A DNA stretch of 28,605 nt. It comes from Desulfobacterales bacterium. Its GTDB lineage: Bacteria; Desulfobacterota; DSM-4660; Desulfatiglandales; B25-G16. Location: assembly GCA_013375385.1 (NCBI GenBank), contig JABXJY010000007.1, forward strand, positions 1-28,605. Reading direction: 5' to 3'. This document shows, piece after piece, positions 25,394 to 28,605 of the stretch. Positions within the stretch are counted from its first letter, which is position 1. Every line of letters starts with the position of its first letter. The position numbers and the translations under genes are program-made. The notes beneath the pieces were generated by a model. The model was not told the DNA's origin, searched no databases, and was given only the letters and a program-made list of their open reading frames with translations.

Positions 25394-26533
25394 ATGGATT
25401 TTACATTATCACCTGAAAGTAAAATGATGGTAAAGGCAGCTAGCGATTTTTGCGAGAAAGAAATTCTGCCGATCGCGGATAGCATCATCGAGAACAATGA
25501 TTACCCTGAAGATTTGCTCGTGAAATTTGCAAAGGTGCGGATGCTAGGTCTCGCCGTACCAAAAGAATATGGCGGTGTAGGTACAACCAACCTGAACATT
25601 ATACTGATCGCCGAAGAACTTGGAAAAACAGGCACGGTCTGTGCTTGGCCCATGCTTATGAACAACAGTACCGCCGAGACCATATATCGCTGGGGTTCAG
25701 AAGCTGTGAGAGAAAAGTTCCTGCCTCCGCTGTGTGACGGAAGCGCTTATGCTTCTACCGCATTTACCGAGCCGGCAACGGGCTCAGACCCCACAGCAAT
25801 AACTACGACGGCTGTACCTGACGGTGACGATTTCATTGTTAATGGTGCAAAGAGATATATTACAGGCGGAAACAAAAAGGGCTATGGGGTTTTCTACGTA
25901 AAGGATGGAGAGCTTAAGGATCAGAAAGCGAATGTGACAGCCCTTATAGTTGATAAGTCCTCAGAGGGCTATACAACTTCTGCGCCCTGGGAATTTATGG
26001 GACTTGAGGGGATGAACTGTGTGGATGTCTTTTTTAAGGATGTCAGGGTTCCCAAAAGCAATGTACTGGGAGAAAGAGGAAACGGGTTTAGAATCTTGCT
26101 CCACTGGATTGCCGTTGAAAGGATAGAACAGGCTGGTTACATGGTAGGGCTTGGTCAGGCAGCGTTGGATCAGGCGGTAAAGTATACTAAGGAGAGGCTT
26201 GTCAGAGGAAAGCCCATGGCCTTCATGCAGGGTATTCAATGGATGCTTGGCGACATGAAGAGCCGGGTTGATGCATGCAGGTACTTAACGTATAGAGCCG
26301 CCTGTATTCATGACGAGGAAGGGCCGTTTGATGTTGTTTCTTCCGAATTAAAGATTTTTGTTGTCCCTACCATTCAAGAAGTTACGCGAATGGCGTTGCA
26401 GATCCATGGAGCTTACGGCTATTCAAAAGAATACAAAATCGAAGGACTGTTTCGTATTGCGGCGCACGCTGGAATAGTTGCATCCAGCACCGAGCTCAAT
26501 AAAACAATAGCAGGAAGCGCCCTTGTCAGATGA
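25394..26533 (+). CDS. Acyl-CoA dehydrogenase with displaced catalytic base
   Basis: A 379-residue acyl-CoA dehydrogenase: STAFTEPATGSDPTA (121-135), the FAD-contact region around KERLVRGKPMAFMQGIQ, and ALQIHGAYGYSKEYKIEGLFR. The C-terminal position that holds the catalytic Glu in most members is Ala363 here (GIVASST in place of IYEGT). A Glu occurs in helix G instead (E242 in AVERIEQAG), the place used by isovaleryl-CoA and long-chain dehydrogenases, so the enzyme may still be active on a branched or bulky acyl-CoA. A related possibility is a non-oxidising family member. AAAGGAGAG precedes the ATG. EtfB follows after about 200 bases, its likely electron acceptor. Confidence 0.88.
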   Translation: MDFTLSPESKMMVKAASDFCEKEILPIADSIIENNDYPEDLLVKFAKVRMLGLAVPKEYGGVGTTNLNIILIAEELGKTGTVCAWPMLMNNSTAETIYRWGSEAVREKFLPPLCDGSAYASTAFTEPATGSDPTAITTTAVPDGDDFIVNGAKRYITGGNKKGYGVFYVKDGELKDQKANVTALIVDKSSEGYTTSAPWEFMGLEGMNCVDVFFKDVRVPKSNVLGERGNGFRILLHWIAVERIEQAGYMVGLGQAALDQAVKYTKERLVRGKPMAFMQGIQWMLGDMKSRVDACRYLTYRAACIHDEEGPFDVVSSELKIFVVPTIQEVTRMALQIHGAYGYSKEYKIEGLFRIAAHAGIVASSTELNKTIAGSALVR

Positions 26534-26563
26534 GAGTTGAATCTGACAATGCGTTATTTTTTT
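26523..26563 (+). terminator. Hairpin plus T-run overlapping the dehydrogenase stop codon
   Basis: TTGTCAGAT (26523-26531) and ATCTGACAA (26541-26549) pair over nine bases around a nine-base loop, and seven Ts follow at 26557-26563. The left arm includes the start of the TGA stop. The seven-base gap between stem and T-run and the modest GC content make it an imperfect terminator; it may only attenuate reading into etfB. Confidence 0.45.
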
Positions 26564-26732
26564 GTTAAGATCCCGGAAAATATCCGGCCATCTACTGAGA
26601 GCATGAATGTGTGTCGGGGCAGAGGGCACGCAATACCTCTCCTTTGCTCAAGTTCGCGGCCTTTCAGGGTGGGGTCATTTACGGCAAGAGTAATTTTTTG
26701 ATTAATCGATAAGGGGTAGGCTAGTAGGCTCA

Positions 26733-27518
26733 ATGAATATTATTGTATGTATTAAGCAGGTTCCGGACGTCAAAGAGGTCAGCTGGGACCCCAAAACAGG
26801 ATCGCTGATCCGAAAAGGAATACCCAGTATTATTAATCCCAATGACAAAAATGCCATAGAGGCCGCGCTTCAGTTAAGAGAAAGGCATGGAGGTGAGGTG
26901 ACTGTTCTATCTATGGGGCCATCTCAGGTTGAGGACGCGTTGAGAGAGGCCTTGGGCATGGGCGTCGATAAGGCTATACAGCTAACGAGCAAAGAATTTG
27001 CCGGCTCCGACACGTGGGCCACCTCTTACGCGCTTGGTCTGGCTGTGCGGAAAATTGCCCAATACGACCTTATCATATGCGGCAAGGAGGCTATTGACGG
27101 CATGACTGCCCAGGTTGGTCCCCAGCTTGCAGAATGCCTGAATATTCCTCAATTGACTTATGCCTTAGAGATCGAGGTTACGAACAGCAAAGTGAAGATA
27201 AAACAAAAGCTCGGAGATTTTCATCGCTTATTGGAGGCACCCATGCCTGCTCTGATAACCGTTGAAAGGGAGGCAAATAAACCGCGGGTCGCTCCCATGG
27301 ATACTATCCTTGAGGCCTACGGTAAGGAGATAACGCTTTGGGATGCGGATGATCTGGATGGAGAAGATGAGAATTTTGGGCTCAAGGGTTCACCGACAAA
27401 ATTGACAAGGGTCTATACGCCCAAGTTGATCAAAGGTAAGGTGGAGATGCTCGAAGGCGGGCCTGAAGAAGCGGCTCGTAAATGCGTGGAAAAAATAAGA
27501 GCGAGATATATTATCTAG
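26733..27518 (+). CDS. etfB: Electron transfer flavoprotein, beta subunit
   Basis: A 261-residue ETF beta chain. It opens with MNIIVCIKQVPDVKEV and has the INPNDKNAIEAALQLRE segment and the signature-like region GGEVTVLSMGPSQVEDALRE. The later DGMTAQVGPQLAECLNIPQ and VEREANKPR segments bind the AMP or second flavin. It forms a heterodimer with EtfA, encoded 11 bases downstream, and takes electrons from acyl-CoA dehydrogenases. Whether it is a simple or an electron-bifurcating ETF cannot be settled by eye. No ETF:quinone oxidoreductase gene lies in the window. Confidence 0.94.
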   Translation: MNIIVCIKQVPDVKEVSWDPKTGSLIRKGIPSIINPNDKNAIEAALQLRERHGGEVTVLSMGPSQVEDALREALGMGVDKAIQLTSKEFAGSDTWATSYALGLAVRKIAQYDLIICGKEAIDGMTAQVGPQLAECLNIPQLTYALEIEVTNSKVKIKQKLGDFHRLLEAPMPALITVEREANKPRVAPMDTILEAYGKEITLWDADDLDGEDENFGLKGSPTKLTRVYTPKLIKGKVEMLEGGPEEAARKCVEKIRARYII

Positions 27519-27529
27519 GCAAATAAAGT

Positions 27530-28540
27530 ATGGCACCAAAAGTTGATGTAGATGAATACCGTGGCGTTTGGGTGTTTGCGGAACAGACAGAGGGACAGCC
27601 CGCAAGGGTATCACTGGAACTATTAGGTAAAGGCCGTGAACTGGCGGACAAGCTGGATGTGGAATTGTCCGCATTGTTGGTCGGTGCTGCGGTAGGAGAT
27701 CTTGCGAAGGAATTAATATTTTATGGCGCCGATAAGGTCATTGTAGCCGATGACCCGATACTGAAAGATTATCGAACTGACCTTTACACGGATATCATTG
27801 CTGAACAGGTTATAGAGCGAAAACCGGAGGTGCTTATCGTCGGGGCTTCCCCAATTGGAAGGGATCTGGCGCCGAGATTGTCCTTCAGATTGAATGCCGG
27901 GTGCACGGCTGATTGCACGGGTCTGGATATCGATCAGGAAAACAGGTTGTTTGTTTCCACGCGACCCGCCTTTGGCGGGAATGTAATGGCAACCATTATC
28001 TGCCCGGAGAATAGGCCTCAGATGTCTACTGTTCGTCCCGGTGTCATGCCTTTGCCCGAAAAGGATGAAACCAGAGATGGCCACATAATAAATCTTGACG
28101 TCCACCTCAATAAAGAAGATGTGCAGGTTAAGATTCTTCAGAGTGTTAAGGCCAAAAGCGATGGCGTAAGAATTGAAGAAGCGCAAAGGATTGTTGCGAT
28201 AGGCATGGGAGCAGGGGATACAGAGGCATTTGAAATGATAAAGGAATTGGCTGAATTATTAGATGCGGAGGTGGGGGCCAGCAGACTCGCTGTGGAAGCT
28301 GGTTACATTTCCCATGATTGTCAGATAGGTCAGACTGGAAAGACAGTTAGCCCCGATCTTTATATTGGATGTGGCATATCCGGAGCTGTGCAACATACAG
28401 CCGGCATGAGCGGATCAAAGGTCATTATCGCCATCAATAAGGATCCGAAAGCCGAGATCTTCAACATTGCGGACTACGGGATTGTAGGGAAGGTGGAGGA
28501 AGTCATTCCTGCTCTCATAAGTGAATTAAAGGGTGGATAG
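27530..28540 (+). CDS. etfA: Electron transfer flavoprotein, alpha subunit
   Basis: A 336-residue ETF alpha chain. The N-terminal domain (VWVFAEQTEGQPARVSLELL) is followed by the FAD domain. That domain has the GAGDTEAFEMIKELAELL segment, GQTGKTVSPDLYIGCGISGA, then a QHTAGMSGSKVIIAINKDP stretch and IFNIADYGIVGKVEEVIP. All conserved FAD-contact segments are present and there is no ferredoxin extension. The gene starts 11 bases after etfB, with only a weak AATAAAG in front, so it is likely coupled to it. Together with the dehydrogenase at 25394 it forms an acyl-CoA oxidation module. Confidence 0.95.
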   Translation: MAPKVDVDEYRGVWVFAEQTEGQPARVSLELLGKGRELADKLDVELSALLVGAAVGDLAKELIFYGADKVIVADDPILKDYRTDLYTDIIAEQVIERKPEVLIVGASPIGRDLAPRLSFRLNAGCTADCTGLDIDQENRLFVSTRPAFGGNVMATIICPENRPQMSTVRPGVMPLPEKDETRDGHIINLDVHLNKEDVQVKILQSVKAKSDGVRIEEAQRIVAIGMGAGDTEAFEMIKELAELLDAEVGASRLAVEAGYISHDCQIGQTGKTVSPDLYIGCGISGAVQHTAGMSGSKVIIAINKDPKAEIFNIADYGIVGKVEEVIPALISELKGG

Positions 28541-28605
28541 CAGGTTCGACAGTCTCTTGTTTACCACAAAAAAAACAGTTCTTCAACAGTCTTCTGGTGA
28601 GGAGC
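28541..28605. other. Right edge after etfA
   Basis: These 65 bases show no gene. They end in GGTGAGGAGC, which could be the ribosome site of a gene starting just beyond the window. Confidence 0.3.

Noticed and set aside
1..28605. CRISPR arrays, RNA genes, transposases or phage genes
   Set aside because: No regularly spaced repeats, tRNA-like cloverleaf, rRNA segment, transposase or integrase motif was noticed on either strand by eye; small RNAs cannot be excluded without a covariance search.

Overview
This window looks like part of a chromosome from an anaerobic or syntrophic bacterium, most likely a member of the Desulfobacterota (the former Deltaproteobacteria). That placement is an inference. 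It rests on repeated branched-chain-type ABC importer cassettes that each carry an acyl-CoA ligase, on several thiolase/DUF35 pairs, on acyl-CoA dehydrogenases and on an EtfBA pair. No rRNA, tRNA, CRISPR array, insertion sequence or phage gene was seen.

Layout. Positions 1-1430 (minus strand) hold the N-terminal 476 codons of phosphoenolpyruvate synthase, which runs off the left edge and has a good promoter. Everything else is on the plus strand. At 1693-3295 lie a thiolase with an intact Cys/His/His active site and a DUF35 zinc-ribbon/OB partner. A TetR-type regulator follows (3603-4244). Next comes a tight run (4333-9592): a deletion-fused remnant of a thiolase and a DUF35 gene, an intact DUF35 gene, two thiolase-fold genes that lack the catalytic cysteine, another DUF35 gene and an FAD-dependent oxidoreductase. 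At 9799-16487 is a full importer-plus-ligase cassette (livH, livM, livG, livF, binding protein, AMP-forming ligase). At 16847-17992 is an acyl-CoA dehydrogenase. At 18202-25179 is a second full cassette in a different order (livF, livG, ligase, livH, livM, binding protein). At 25394-28540 are a second acyl-CoA dehydrogenase and etfB-etfA.

How the genes may work together (inference). The two periplasmic binding proteins and importers bring a carboxylate into the cell, and the paired ligases make its CoA thioester. The dehydrogenases oxidise the acyl-CoA and pass electrons to ETF. The thiolase/DUF35 pairs cleave carbon-carbon bonds. Two of the thiolase-fold proteins have Tyr in place of the first catalytic His and Gly in place of the nucleophilic Cys. 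That pattern resembles the thiolase-fold aldolases that work with DUF35 partners in steroid side-chain cleavage more than true thiolases. The substrate cannot be read from the sequence; branched, cyclic or steroid-like carboxylates and aromatic-derived acyl-CoAs are candidates. PEP synthase could serve gluconeogenesis from the acetyl-CoA or propionyl-CoA produced.

The points most worth a second look are the thiolase-DUF35 deletion scar (4333-4852), the active-site-substituted thiolase paralogues (5340-7649), the second acyl-CoA dehydrogenase with a displaced catalytic base, and the two parallel importer/ligase cassettes with shuffled gene order.
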